64,000 bases of DNA, from positions 1,277,501-1,341,500 of the forward strand of contig NZ_CP047030.1 of assembly GCF_009796825.1 (NCBI RefSeq). Reading direction: 5' to 3'. The notes below the pieces were generated by a model. That model made no database searches. It saw only the letters and a program-made list of their open reading frames with translations, and had not been told where the DNA came from. Shown here in pieces: positions 37,533 through 46,276 of this stretch. A program made the position numbers and the translations under genes. Positions within the stretch are counted from its first letter, which is position 1; each line of letters starts with the position of its first letter. This DNA comes from Algibacter sp. L3A6. Lineage in GTDB: Bacteria; Bacteroidota; Bacteroidia; Flavobacteriales; Flavobacteriaceae.

Positions 37533-39395
37533 TTAAATGCTATCTTTTATATTATTTTTAACCCACTGTAAACAAGATTTAAAATCTTTAAAAATATGTT
37601 CATTTGGAATAAAATCTGGAATAATATCAATACGTTCCATCATGTATCGTGGCTGTTTTAACAAGCCTACAAACAGCACTTCAACATTGTTTTTTTTAAG
37701 TTCCTGAAGCATATCTTCCATAGCATATAACCCCGTCTGATCCATATATTGCATGCGACCCAGCCTTAAAATAACGGTTTTTGCTGTATTCGGAATTTGC
37801 AATGTCAATGCCTGAAAATCGCTTGTAGACCCAAAGAACAAAGGCCCCTTAAGGTGTTTGATAAAAACTTCTTCTTTTAAATTTTCTGGAAAACCAACTT
37901 CGTCTGTCCAAGTTTCTTCTTTTAAAGATTTCACATCAGAACGCTCTGCTGTTAAGTCTCCAATTTTTTTCATGAACATTAATGATGCGATAATTAAACC
38001 AATACCTACAGCATAAATTAAATCCCAAAAAGTGGATAATAATAGAACAACAAGCATAATAAGCACTTCTGAACTTAGTTTTATTGGTCCGATTTTAATA
38101 TCACGTGGTAAGCTAGGAATGGCTTTTAAACCTTTGTAATCCATAACTCCAATACCAACAGTTACTAAAATACCTGCTAACACAGCTGCTGGAATTTTTG
38201 ATGCTACAGGCCCTAAAGCGAGCATAATTACTAATAGCATAATACCCGCAATCATTCCTGATAGTTTAGTTTTTCCACCTGCATTAATATTTACAACAGT
38301 ACGAATGGTTGCACCTGCACCAGGAATACCTCCAAAAATAGAGGCGATAGTATTACCAATTCCCTGACCAATTAATTCCTTATTTGGCTTGTGTTTGGTT
38401 TTTGTCATATTATCTGCCACTACACTTGTTAAAAGTGAATCGATAGCTCCTAGAAGCGCCAAAGTAAGTGCTGTGAATATGTATGGTGTAATTTTACCAA
38501 GGCTGAAACTGGTGAACATTTCTAGATGCGGAATAGGAATTCCTCCTGGTATTTCAGAAATAGGTCGGTAACCTAAGTTAAATCCATAAGCGATTCCTGA
38601 TACTACAACTAGTGCCACTAATGTGCTTGGTACCGCTTTAGTAATTCGCTTAAATCCATAAATTATAAATATGGTGGCAAGTGCTAAAACAAGTTCTAGC
38701 CAATTAATGTTTTGTAATGCTCGTGGCAATACTTTAAGAGCTCCAACCGTCCCAGAAGCTTCTTTGGCTGCTAAAGTTTGAGACTCATTTAATATTTGTT
38801 CTGGAGTAATTTTGGCTGCTTGGCTAATAGTTTCTTTAAAGTTTTCAAGAACTAGTATGCCTTCGCCAGCTTCTTCTTTTAAAATATTTTCTAGTATAAC
38901 CTCTTCTGCGAGTGGTTTAAATTGTTCTACAAACTCAACATCTTCCTTTGGATAATACCCAATAGATGGTAAAATTTGTGTTAATAGAATAATAACACCA
39001 ATAGCCGTCATGAACCCTGAAACTACCGGATATGGAATATATCTAATATATTTTCCTAGACCTAAAAGACCTAGACCAACTTGCATTAAGCCAGCTAACA
39101 TAAAAACGGTTAAAATAGCAGGTAGTGCTTTTTCCACACTACCATCATTCGCAGCTACAATACCTGCAATAACAACCATACTTACGGCTGTCATTGGTGC
39201 TGTTGGACCAGAAATTTGCGTACTAGTACCTCCAAATAATGCTGCAAAAAAACTGATAAATATAGCACCATATAATCCAGCTTCCGGTCCTAAACCAGAA
39301 GAGACTCCAAAAGCTAAAGCTAATGGCAGTGCTACAATTCCCGCGGTAATTCCACCAAAGGCATCGCCTTTTATATTTGAAAATAAATTCTTCAT
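37533..39395 (-). CDS. SulP family anion (probable bicarbonate) transporter with STAS domain
   Basis: 620 residues. About 10-12 hydrophobic segments begin with the SulP signature (ITAGIVALPLALAFGVSSGLGPEAGLYGAI), followed by a C-terminal STAS domain (from about 500; TVILRLGRMQYMDQTGLYAME). An acidic soluble insertion lies at about residues 150-215 (PKEDVEFVEQFKPLAEEV). The family carries sulfate, bicarbonate and related anions. Being flanked by carbonic anhydrase genes on both sides of the operon makes bicarbonate the likeliest substrate (inference). Confidence 0.93.
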   Translation of the reverse strand: MKNLFSNIKGDAFGGITAGIVALPLALAFGVSSGLGPEAGLYGAIFISFFAALFGGTSTQISGPTAPMTAVSMVVIAGIVAANDGSVEKALPAILTVFMLAGLMQVGLGLLGLGKYIRYIPYPVVSGFMTAIGVIILLTQILPSIGYYPKEDVEFVEQFKPLAEEVILENILKEEAGEGILVLENFKETISQAAKITPEQILNESQTLAAKEASGTVGALKVLPRALQNINWLELVLALATIFIIYGFKRITKAVPSTLVALVVVSGIAYGFNLGYRPISEIPGGIPIPHLEMFTSFSLGKITPYIFTALTLALLGAIDSLLTSVVADNMTKTKHKPNKELIGQGIGNTIASIFGGIPGAGATIRTVVNINAGGKTKLSGMIAGIMLLVIMLALGPVASKIPAAVLAGILVTVGIGVMDYKGLKAIPSLPRDIKIGPIKLSSEVLIMLVVLLLSTFWDLIYAVGIGLIIASLMFMKKIGDLTAERSDVKSLKEETWTDEVGFPENLKEEVFIKHLKGPLFFGSTSDFQALTLQIPNTAKTVILRLGRMQYMDQTGLYAMEDMLQELKKNNVEVLFVGLLKQPRYMMERIDIIPDFIPNEHIFKDFKSCLQWVKNNIKDSI

Positions 39396-39466
39396 ATACT
39401 AATTTTAAACTTTTCCCTAAGTTAGCTTAAATTTTTAACGATTTAAAAAATTAAACTCACATTTTA

Positions 39467-40132
39467 TTAGAAATTAACAAAAGCAATGACATTAATTTGA
39501 TCCCTACCAGAGGTTTCGAAAAACTGATTCATATACCCCAATTCTAAACGTAATTGTTTAGAAAAGGTATAACCTAAACCACCATAAACACGATTTCTAT
39601 CGAACACCGAAGATTCGGTATTTAAAAAGATTTCGTTGTAAGCAGATAGGTATAATGGACTGCTACCATCTTCCTTATACTGAAGTGGTATTTTGATACC
39701 TAAAAAATAGCGAAAACGCATTTTAAAATCAGCTTCCACAAAACGTTGTTCAAAACGATAACGATGGCTTAAACCAACCTTACCAATACTTTGTTTTGTA
39801 GTAAACTGTTGAAAAATACGATGCTCGTTTACCGATACTTTTTCGTCTGTGTCTCCAACATAATTTTCTGATAGGATATATCCATAACCTAACAAAACAT
39901 TGTTTTTCTCATTAATATTATACCCCAAACCAGTACGTAACAACAACTGTTCTAAATCGCCAACAGCATTATAGTTTCTGTATTGTACCTCGTTGTGAAT
40001 GTTCCATTTACTATTTAGTTTTTTGTTACCTATGTAAATAAGCCAATTCCCTAAATCGCTCTCTTGGGCCTGAGAAAATAAAGGCAGCATTAATACCAAA
40101 ATTAATGCTGCCATATTCAACTTCTTCTTCAT
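39467..40132 (-). CDS. DUF2490 outer-membrane beta-barrel protein
   Basis: 221 residues with a signal peptide (cleavage near SQAQ-ES). The mature protein is made of alternating short strands ending in aromatic residues (WNIHNEVQYRNYN; GLGYTFSKQLRLELGYMNQFF; last residues FVNF), typical of a small outer-membrane barrel of the DUF2490 family. No substrate is known. It lies between carbonic anhydrase and SulP genes with gaps of 21 and 71 bases, so it may be an outer-membrane component of the same cluster. Confidence 0.85.
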   Translation of the reverse strand: MKKKLNMAALILVLMLPLFSQAQESDLGNWLIYIGNKKLNSKWNIHNEVQYRNYNAVGDLEQLLLRTGLGYNINEKNNVLLGYGYILSENYVGDTDEKVSVNEHRIFQQFTTKQSIGKVGLSHRYRFEQRFVEADFKMRFRYFLGIKIPLQYKEDGSSPLYLSAYNEIFLNTESSVFDRNRVYGGLGYTFSKQLRLELGYMNQFFETSGRDQINVIAFVNF

Positions 40133-40153
40133 GTATTTTTATACTTAAAAGTT

Positions 40154-40780
40154 TTAATAAAAATTAACTGCTCCTGTATTTATATCATACATAGCACCAA
40201 CAATTTTTATTTCTCCATTCTTTTCCATTTCGGTAAGTATTGGGCTTTCTGCGTGAATTCTATCGATTGTTAATTCAACATTCTTTTTAGATACACTATC
40301 AACAAAATCTAAATTTTTAGAATTTCTTAAACCTTCATCTTTAGGCTCTGAAACGGCATTTACCGCTGGAGTTATTTTTTCAATTAATTTAGTTAAGTTA
40401 CCCATTTCAGCACCATCACAAGCACCTTTAATAGCACCACAACTTGTATGGCCTAACACTACAATTAATTTAGTACCAGCAAGTTTACAAGCAAACTCCA
40501 TGCTTCCTAAAATATCTTCATTTACAAAGTTACCAGCAATACGCACACTAAAAACATCACCTAAACCTTGATCGAAAACTAACTCTGCAGATACTCTAGA
40601 ATCAATACAGCTTAAAATTGTAGCAAAAGGGAATTGCCCTTCACTGGTATCATTTACTTGCTCTAGAAGGTTTCTATTTGCTTTTAAATTCCCTTGAAAT
40701 CTTTCGTTTCCTTCTTTTAAAAATGCAATGGCTTTATCTGGCGTTAATGTCGCTTGTGTTTCTCTTGTATGTGCTTTCAT
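40154..40780 (-). CDS. Beta carbonic anhydrase (first copy in cluster)
   Basis: 208 residues with no signal peptide. The zinc and catalytic residues are C58, D60 and R62 (CIDSRV), H111 and C114 (GHTSCG). It starts with a longer, different N-terminus (MKAHTRETQATLTPDKAIAF) from the other copy in the cluster and is clearly a separate lineage rather than a recent duplicate. It lies 21 bases from both neighbours, the universal stress protein gene and the DUF2490 gene. Confidence 0.95.
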   Translation of the reverse strand: MKAHTRETQATLTPDKAIAFLKEGNERFQGNLKANRNLLEQVNDTSEGQFPFATILSCIDSRVSAELVFDQGLGDVFSVRIAGNFVNEDILGSMEFACKLAGTKLIVVLGHTSCGAIKGACDGAEMGNLTKLIEKITPAVNAVSEPKDEGLRNSKNLDFVDSVSKKNVELTIDRIHAESPILTEMEKNGEIKIVGAMYDINTGAVNFY

Positions 40781-40801
40781 AATATTTTATTATTTATTTT
40801 T

Positions 40802-41617
40802 TTAAACAGCTAATTTTTGTGTACTACCCGTTATAAATAGCGACACGTTAACATTGTTAATTAAGTTTTTAATTTCGGACTTATCATTTGCTGCAGCATC
40901 TGCTTTATCGGCACGATTTACAAACAATAAATTTACATGGTTTTTTTCTAAATAATCGGCTAATTTGTTAATGGTGTTATCATTTTTTTCAAACACATAA
41001 TCAATAGCTTTATTTACAGCATTTTTATCGTCTGCAACGTCTTTGCTGTCTACCAAATTAAAGGACTTTAATGGTTTGGTTGTATTCGCAAGTACATCTT
41101 CCGAAAAGGCTTGATTAAAAACTTGAGACTTCCCGTTCAACAAACCAATTTGTAATTCGGTTTCTGGAGCAATCTCGTTTTTATTAGAAGTAATTAATAC
41201 AGGCCCTTCGTGCATTTTTAGCACAAAATCGGTAATATTATCTCCTATCAAGCTAATTACTTTAGAACTTCTTTTACCTAGAACAATAACATCTGGCTTT
41301 GTTGCTTTTATATAAGCTTCAATTTCCGCTTTTATGTTACCAATTCCAAAATTAGAAGTAATATTAACATTATACGCCTTATTTAAAGGCGCTATGGTTT
41401 CTTTAATTTTATTTCGAGATTGGTTCTGTTCCTGATTTAATGTACGCATAGCCGATAACTGACTGTCGCTAGCAATAACATCGGTTGGCTTTTTTACATG
41501 AAATAAATCTACCTCAGCATTTATCATTTTTGATAAACTAACAGCACTTATAATCGTGCTGTTTGTATCCTTTTTTAAATCTGAAAGCACTAAGATTTTA
41601 AATTTCTTATTTTTCAT
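40802..41617 (-). CDS. Universal stress protein family, tandem Usp domains
   Basis: 271 residues. The first Usp domain (1-140) is clear: KILVLSDL start, PDVIVLGKRSSKVISLIGDNITDFVLKMHEGPVLI end, with the ATP-loop-like G-x2-G pattern partly altered. The second (about 150-271) is diverged (LLFVNRADKADAAANDK ... SLFITGS). Such proteins are cytoplasmic and linked to stress or energy state. It sits 11 bases after the SulP gene, a context in which Usp proteins may regulate or sense transporter activity (inference). Confidence 0.85.
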   Translation of the reverse strand: MKNKKFKILVLSDLKKDTNSTIISAVSLSKMINAEVDLFHVKKPTDVIASDSQLSAMRTLNQEQNQSRNKIKETIAPLNKAYNVNITSNFGIGNIKAEIEAYIKATKPDVIVLGKRSSKVISLIGDNITDFVLKMHEGPVLITSNKNEIAPETELQIGLLNGKSQVFNQAFSEDVLANTTKPLKSFNLVDSKDVADDKNAVNKAIDYVFEKNDNTINKLADYLEKNHVNLLFVNRADKADAAANDKSEIKNLINNVNVSLFITGSTQKLAV

Positions 41618-41628
41618 AGTGATTTGAT

Positions 41629-43221
41629 TTAGCTTAAACTTAGGTTAGACTTTTCTCTTTCGTTAAAAAACTTAATAAAACTTGATGGGTTTTCTACTAC
41701 ACCACGTTTAGAGACAAGTTTAATATCGATGTTTCTTTCCTCAGCCTTTAGCAAGAAATCTTCTAAAATTTCAATAATATCATTATCTAGGTACCTTGTT
41801 TTTATTAAGTTAATTTCTAAATAAGTATCAATAGGTAAGCTATCTAATTCTTTTAAAATGGCTCCTTTATTGAAAAAAGTAACTTCTTCCGCTAAGGTCA
41901 TTTTAATTTTATGTTTTCCATTACTATTATCTTCAATATGAAGGAAATGCGAATTCTGGTAACTCTTTAAAAGAATAACTACAATACCTACAGCTAACCC
42001 TAAACCAATACCCCAAAGTAAATCGATAAATACAATACCTAAAACAGTAACTGTAAAAGGAATAGATTGTTTCCAACCCATTTTATGCATTTTAACAAAC
42101 AAACTAGGCTTAGCTAATTTATAACCTACAACTAATAAAATTGCTGCTAACACAGACAACGGAATCATGTTTAGTAATTTTGGGATAACCACTACTGATA
42201 TTAACAATAAAAAACCGTGAATAATAGTCGATAATTTAGACATACCACCAGATTGAATATTTGCAGAACTACGTACAATTACCTGTGTAACTGGCAAACC
42301 ACCAATTAAACCAACAATAATATTACCCGTACCTTGTGCTAATAATTCGCGATTTGTAGGTGTTACGTTTTTATGCGGATCTAATTTATCGGTAGCCTCA
42401 ACACTTAACAACGTTTCTAAACTAGCTACTAAAGCTATAGTAAAAGCTACAATCCATACATCTGGATTTGTAATTGCTGCAAAATTCGGAAAACTAAATT
42501 GACTAAGGAAAGAAGAAAAATCTTCTGGAATTGGCACACTCACTAAGTGTGATGGCGCAATACCTAACGTTTCGTGATCTTGCGTTACCGCAAAATAAAC
42601 AATACCTAAAACAACAGCCACTAATGGCCCTTGGATTACTTGAAATATTTTAGCTTTTTTAGCAAGTACCTTATCCCAAAAAAGAATAATTCCTAAACCA
42701 ATTAAACCAATAACTAGAGACCCTAAAATAATATGATCGGTAATATTTAATATTGCTGAAAACGTATTTTCACCAGAACTTTCAACAAAACTATCGGCAC
42801 CTTCTAACTCGGCATCGTAACCAAAAAAGTGTGGTATTTGTTTTAAGATAATAATAATACCAATACCAGTTAACATCCCTTTTATTACTGAAGAAGGAAA
42901 ATAATACCCAATAACTCCAGCTTTTAAAATGCTGAAAATAATTTGGATAACACCACCTAAAACAACTGCAACCAAAAAGTTTTCGTAACCACCTAAGGTG
43001 CCAATTGCAGTTAATACAATAGCAGCTAATCCGGCAGCTGGCCCACTAACTCCAAGTTTAGACCCACTTAAAGCACCAACAACAACACCACCGACAACAC
43101 CGGCAATAACTCCTGAAAATAGTGGCGCACCACTAGCTAATGCAATACCTAAACATAATGGTAATGCAACGAAAAACACAACTATACTCGCAGGTAAGTC
43201 GCTCTTAATATTTTTAAACAT
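41629..43221 (-). CDS. SulP family anion (probable bicarbonate) transporter, BicA-like
   Basis: 530 residues from the ATG at 43219-43221 (MFKNIKSDLPASIVVFF). A longer frame starting with TTG at 43308 would run through the promoter region and is rejected. It has the SulP core (DLPASIVVFFVALPLCLGIALASGAPL ... GVSGPAAGLAAIV) and a short C-terminal STAS domain (EEVTFFNKGAILKEL ... IEINLIKTRYLDNDIIEI type). It differs from the other SulP in the cluster by lacking the large periplasmic insertion. First gene of the carbon cluster, followed 11 bases later by the Usp gene. Confidence 0.92.
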   Translation of the reverse strand: MFKNIKSDLPASIVVFFVALPLCLGIALASGAPLFSGVIAGVVGGVVVGALSGSKLGVSGPAAGLAAIVLTAIGTLGGYENFLVAVVLGGVIQIIFSILKAGVIGYYFPSSVIKGMLTGIGIIIILKQIPHFFGYDAELEGADSFVESSGENTFSAILNITDHIILGSLVIGLIGLGIILFWDKVLAKKAKIFQVIQGPLVAVVLGIVYFAVTQDHETLGIAPSHLVSVPIPEDFSSFLSQFSFPNFAAITNPDVWIVAFTIALVASLETLLSVEATDKLDPHKNVTPTNRELLAQGTGNIIVGLIGGLPVTQVIVRSSANIQSGGMSKLSTIIHGFLLLISVVVIPKLLNMIPLSVLAAILLVVGYKLAKPSLFVKMHKMGWKQSIPFTVTVLGIVFIDLLWGIGLGLAVGIVVILLKSYQNSHFLHIEDNSNGKHKIKMTLAEEVTFFNKGAILKELDSLPIDTYLEINLIKTRYLDNDIIEILEDFLLKAEERNIDIKLVSKRGVVENPSSFIKFFNEREKSNLSLS

Positions 43222-43289
43222 AGACAAATTCACTTTGGCCGAAGCGTTAGTCTTCAGCAATTTTAATAATTTTTTAATAATCGAATGAA

Positions 43290-43309
43290 ATTGAATACAA
43301 CGATTCAAT
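43290..43309. promoter_or_regulatory. Inverted repeat upstream of the carbon cluster
   Basis: ATTGAAT (43290-43296) and ATTCAAT (43303-43309) are perfect 7-base arms with a 6-base spacer, 69 bases upstream of the first SulP start. Possible operator for the cluster; no regulator gene is adjacent. Confidence 0.4.
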
Positions 43310-43322
43310 AACTAATAAATTA

Positions 43323-43619
43323 TTAAGCGAATTTTGGGGGAGGAGAAATTAAATTAAGATACGGTTTCGAGTAATTTTTAACATAATAACTTAAATGAAT
43401 TGCTTCTTCAGCTAAGCTAATAAAATCTTCGTGATCTTGTTTTTCTAGTATAATGTCTTGTACGTTTTTACTTTTTGGATGCCCATTTTCTTCTTCCTCT
43501 GCCATAGAGAAAAACAACGATATATCTACCGAATCATCAACCATAGCAATTATGGTTGGCGTCGATAAAAACACCACAAACGCAAATAAAAAGAATATAG
43601 AAACTAGGTTTCTCGACAT
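43323..43619 (-). CDS. Small secreted hypothetical protein
   Basis: 98 residues. The N-terminus is a signal peptide or anchor (VSIFFLFAFVVFLSTPTIIA), followed by an acidic segment (MAEEEENGHPKSKN) and a helical tail ending in SPPPKFA. No known family was recognised. It lies 65 bases after batE and 101 bases before the SulP gene on the same strand, so it could belong to either operon. An AT-rich leader with TATATTAG just upstream suggests its own promoter. Confidence 0.7.
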   Translation of the reverse strand: MSRNLVSIFFLFAFVVFLSTPTIIAMVDDSVDISLFFSMAEEEENGHPKSKNVQDIILEKQDHEDFISLAEEAIHLSYYVKNYSKPYLNLISPPPKFA

Positions 43620-43684
43620 TAATTTTTAAATTTTATCAACCGCTAATATACTATTTAATTTTTACGGTGATAAAAAACACTGTA

Positions 43685-44443
43685 TTAAAATGCTGTTAAT
43701 GTTTTAATGTCACCAGATGCAAGCCATCCCGTTTTACCATCAGACAGCTTTACTTTACTCCATTTATCAACAGAATCTATAACCTGAACTTTAGTACCTT
43801 CATGAAGTCTAAAAGATTCTTCACTACGCAAATTAGGCTCACTTTTAACCTGAGTTTCTTGAGCAAAAACTATGGCAGGCTTATCTTTTTTATCTAAAGC
43901 ATACTTTTGAAAAGCAAACGCTAAACTTACAAATAACAAGATGAGTGATAATACACTACCAATAAAAGTTAAACGCTTACGAACTGTAGAATAAGCGAAA
44001 TAATAGATTAAAAACAGTATTACAAAAAGAAAGACTAGTACTACTGCTGTTTTAGCCCAGTCATCAAAACTCATGCTGTGCGTTATGCTTTTAAACAACT
44101 TAGAGAAACCAACCTCCGGCACCACACCTATGGCATCTACCGTCATGTTTTTAGCAAAGGCTAAGTTATTTTTAATGTCTTTATCATTTGGAGCTAACTG
44201 CAATGCTTTTTCATAATAGAATATGCTTGGCGCAATATTATTAAGCTTGTAATGCGCGTTTGCAAGATTATAATACAAATCGGCAGAATGTTTTTTAGTA
44301 TTTAAAATAGCATCATATTTCTGAATAGCCTCCGCGTATTTACCTTCATTATACAAGGTATTACCTTGCTTAAAAAGCGCATCGCTTTGTGCAAATAATC
44401 CAAAACTGAACAAAAACGAAAGTATGTATAGTAACTTCTTCAT
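43685..44443 (-). CDS. batE: BatE: TPR and SH3-like protein of the Bat operon
   Basis: 252 residues from the ATG at 44441-44443 (MKKLLYILSFLFSFG), one base after the batD stop. The TTG-started longer frame overlapping batD is unlikely. A signal peptide, three TPR units (about 20-105; DALFKQGNTLYNEGKYAEAIQKYD), two membrane segments (about 128-150 and 158-178) and a C-terminal bacterial SH3 domain (VKSEPNLRSEESFRLHEGTKVQV) are visible. The Bat system was named for aerotolerance in Bacteroides fragilis. Its mechanism is unknown. Confidence 0.9.
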   Translation of the reverse strand: MKKLLYILSFLFSFGLFAQSDALFKQGNTLYNEGKYAEAIQKYDAILNTKKHSADLYYNLANAHYKLNNIAPSIFYYEKALQLAPNDKDIKNNLAFAKNMTVDAIGVVPEVGFSKLFKSITHSMSFDDWAKTAVVLVFLFVILFLIYYFAYSTVRKRLTFIGSVLSLILLFVSLAFAFQKYALDKKDKPAIVFAQETQVKSEPNLRSEESFRLHEGTKVQVIDSVDKWSKVKLSDGKTGWLASGDIKTLTAF

Positions 44444-44444
44444 G

Positions 44445-46211
44445 TTAACGCGCTTGTTTATCAATTAACGAAATAGTTTTAGCTGCTTTATCATAATCGA
44501 CTTGCATTGTAACAATATCGATTGGAGTATAACGTGCTAACTCACAACTCTCTAAAATTCCTTTAAAATCTTTTATTACCTCAGCATCTACTTCCTTCTT
44601 CAAGAGTAATTCTTCAATTTTATCCTTACTTAATTCGTTGGTTTCTATGTGTAATTTTGCTTTTAAATAATTATGCAATGCTTTCTCTAAAGCGATATAA
44701 AAGGCTTCTTTTTGACCTAAAGATTTTTTAGCATTACTTAAATATTTCTTAGCAAGTTTATCAGCTTTTCTAATGCGGTTTCCATACACATCAGCATCAC
44801 GACTTGCTTTTTTATTACGGAAAATAATTGCAATTGGAATCAACAGAAACGGCAGTAATAACAAGTTCCAAAATAAATTGGTTTTAAAAAAATAGTTTGG
44901 TGTAATACTCGTAAAATTAGTTTTAGTTTTTATGAAAGCAAATTGGTCGTTATTTAAAACCACAGCTTGTTTATTACTAGCAGTGTTAGTCTCGCTAGTA
45001 TTTACATTATTTAACGGACCATTTTGAACATCGATTATAATTTCATCTGAATTTAATCTTTTGTACGACTTGGTTTTTAAATCGAAATAAGAAAAAGAAA
45101 TACTCGGTATTGGATATTTACCCTTATACTGAGGCACTACGGTATAACTATCGGAAATATCACCTTGCATACCCGCAGAATTTGTTTTAACATTCTCGGC
45201 ATGTTCTGGCTCATAAACTTCTAAAGAACTTGGTAATGACAGCTTAGGCAACTTAAATAGTTTTAAATTTCCGTTACCTTTTACCCCAACTTTTATTTGA
45301 AGTGATTCTGAAGCATCTAGCACTTGTTTAGAACTCGTTACATCGAAACTAAAGCTACCAACGGCACCTGTAAAATCTGCTGGCTTACCTTGTTCTGGCA
45401 ATGGCTTAACAGAAATAGTCTGGTTACCTGCTGATACTACTTTGCTAACACGCGTCATTATAGAGCCACCAAAAATATCACGACGATTGGTTGGCACACG
45501 CATAGAAAGGTTTAAGGTAAGCGGCTCTATATTTAGTTCACCCGTTTTTTGCGGATATAGCACTGTTTTACGAAGCACTAAATAGCGATAATCTTCACCT
45601 TTATAAGTTCCGTTTTGAACTTTTTGTCCTTGTGTATTAATGTTCTGGCTCCAAAAATCGTTATATCTTGGACTGTCTATTTCGTTCCAGTTATCTACAG
45701 CGATATTAGGTGAGACATAAAGCTTATAAACTACAGAAATAGCTTCATTTAAGTACGGATTGGTTTTAGATATTTCGGCAACTAAATGAATGTTTTCTGA
45801 AGCAATAAAGTTTGGATCGTTCGGGTCCTTAGGTTTATCTACAGCTGCGGTAACTGTAACTTTTACAGGAACCGTTTTGTACACCGTACCATCTATAACA
45901 ATAGTAGCTTGAGAAACCGTGAAATTACCTCGGCTTTTTGGCGTTAAAAAGTATGTGTATGTTTTTTTATAAGTACGCACACCATTAATCCAGGAGTTAC
46001 TTACGGATTGGTTGGGCCCACTAACATTAAAGTTTGAAAAATCGGGCGGTGTAAAATTATCGCCATCCTTATTCATTTCAAAATCGATACGTAAACGCTC
46101 GTTTAACCCCAATGATTTCTTACTGACCTTAGCTTCAAATTTAACCTGAGCAGAAGCCATACTTGTAATTAGTATGAAAAATATTATGGATATGTGTTTT
46201 ACTAATTTCAT
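44445..46211 (-). CDS. batD: BatD: oxygen-tolerance-type membrane protein
   Basis: 588 residues: signal peptide (MASA-Q), tandem beta-sandwich modules of the BatD family (VSKKSLGLNERLRIDFEM; AEISKTNPYLNEAISVVYKLY; KQVLDASESLQIKVGVKG), a membrane segment near 425-440 (LLLPFLLIPIAIIF) and a helical cytoplasmic tail (KADKLAKKYLSNAKKSLGQKEAFY). It would face the periplasm. It is downstream of batC by 65 bases and contiguous with batE. Confidence 0.92.
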   Translation of the reverse strand: MKLVKHISIIFFILITSMASAQVKFEAKVSKKSLGLNERLRIDFEMNKDGDNFTPPDFSNFNVSGPNQSVSNSWINGVRTYKKTYTYFLTPKSRGNFTVSQATIVIDGTVYKTVPVKVTVTAAVDKPKDPNDPNFIASENIHLVAEISKTNPYLNEAISVVYKLYVSPNIAVDNWNEIDSPRYNDFWSQNINTQGQKVQNGTYKGEDYRYLVLRKTVLYPQKTGELNIEPLTLNLSMRVPTNRRDIFGGSIMTRVSKVVSAGNQTISVKPLPEQGKPADFTGAVGSFSFDVTSSKQVLDASESLQIKVGVKGNGNLKLFKLPKLSLPSSLEVYEPEHAENVKTNSAGMQGDISDSYTVVPQYKGKYPIPSISFSYFDLKTKSYKRLNSDEIIIDVQNGPLNNVNTSETNTASNKQAVVLNNDQFAFIKTKTNFTSITPNYFFKTNLFWNLLLLPFLLIPIAIIFRNKKASRDADVYGNRIRKADKLAKKYLSNAKKSLGQKEAFYIALEKALHNYLKAKLHIETNELSKDKIEELLLKKEVDAEVIKDFKGILESCELARYTPIDIVTMQVDYDKAAKTISLIDKQAR

Positions 46212-46276
46212 GTTTTAAACTTAAAAATCTTTCCGAATTTTAAAATACTTTAGACTACTGAAAACGGACTGCTAAA

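Noticed and set aside
43222..43308. TTG start for the first SulP transporter
   Set aside because: It extends through the probable promoter and inverted repeat; MFKNIKSDLP is the usual SulP start.
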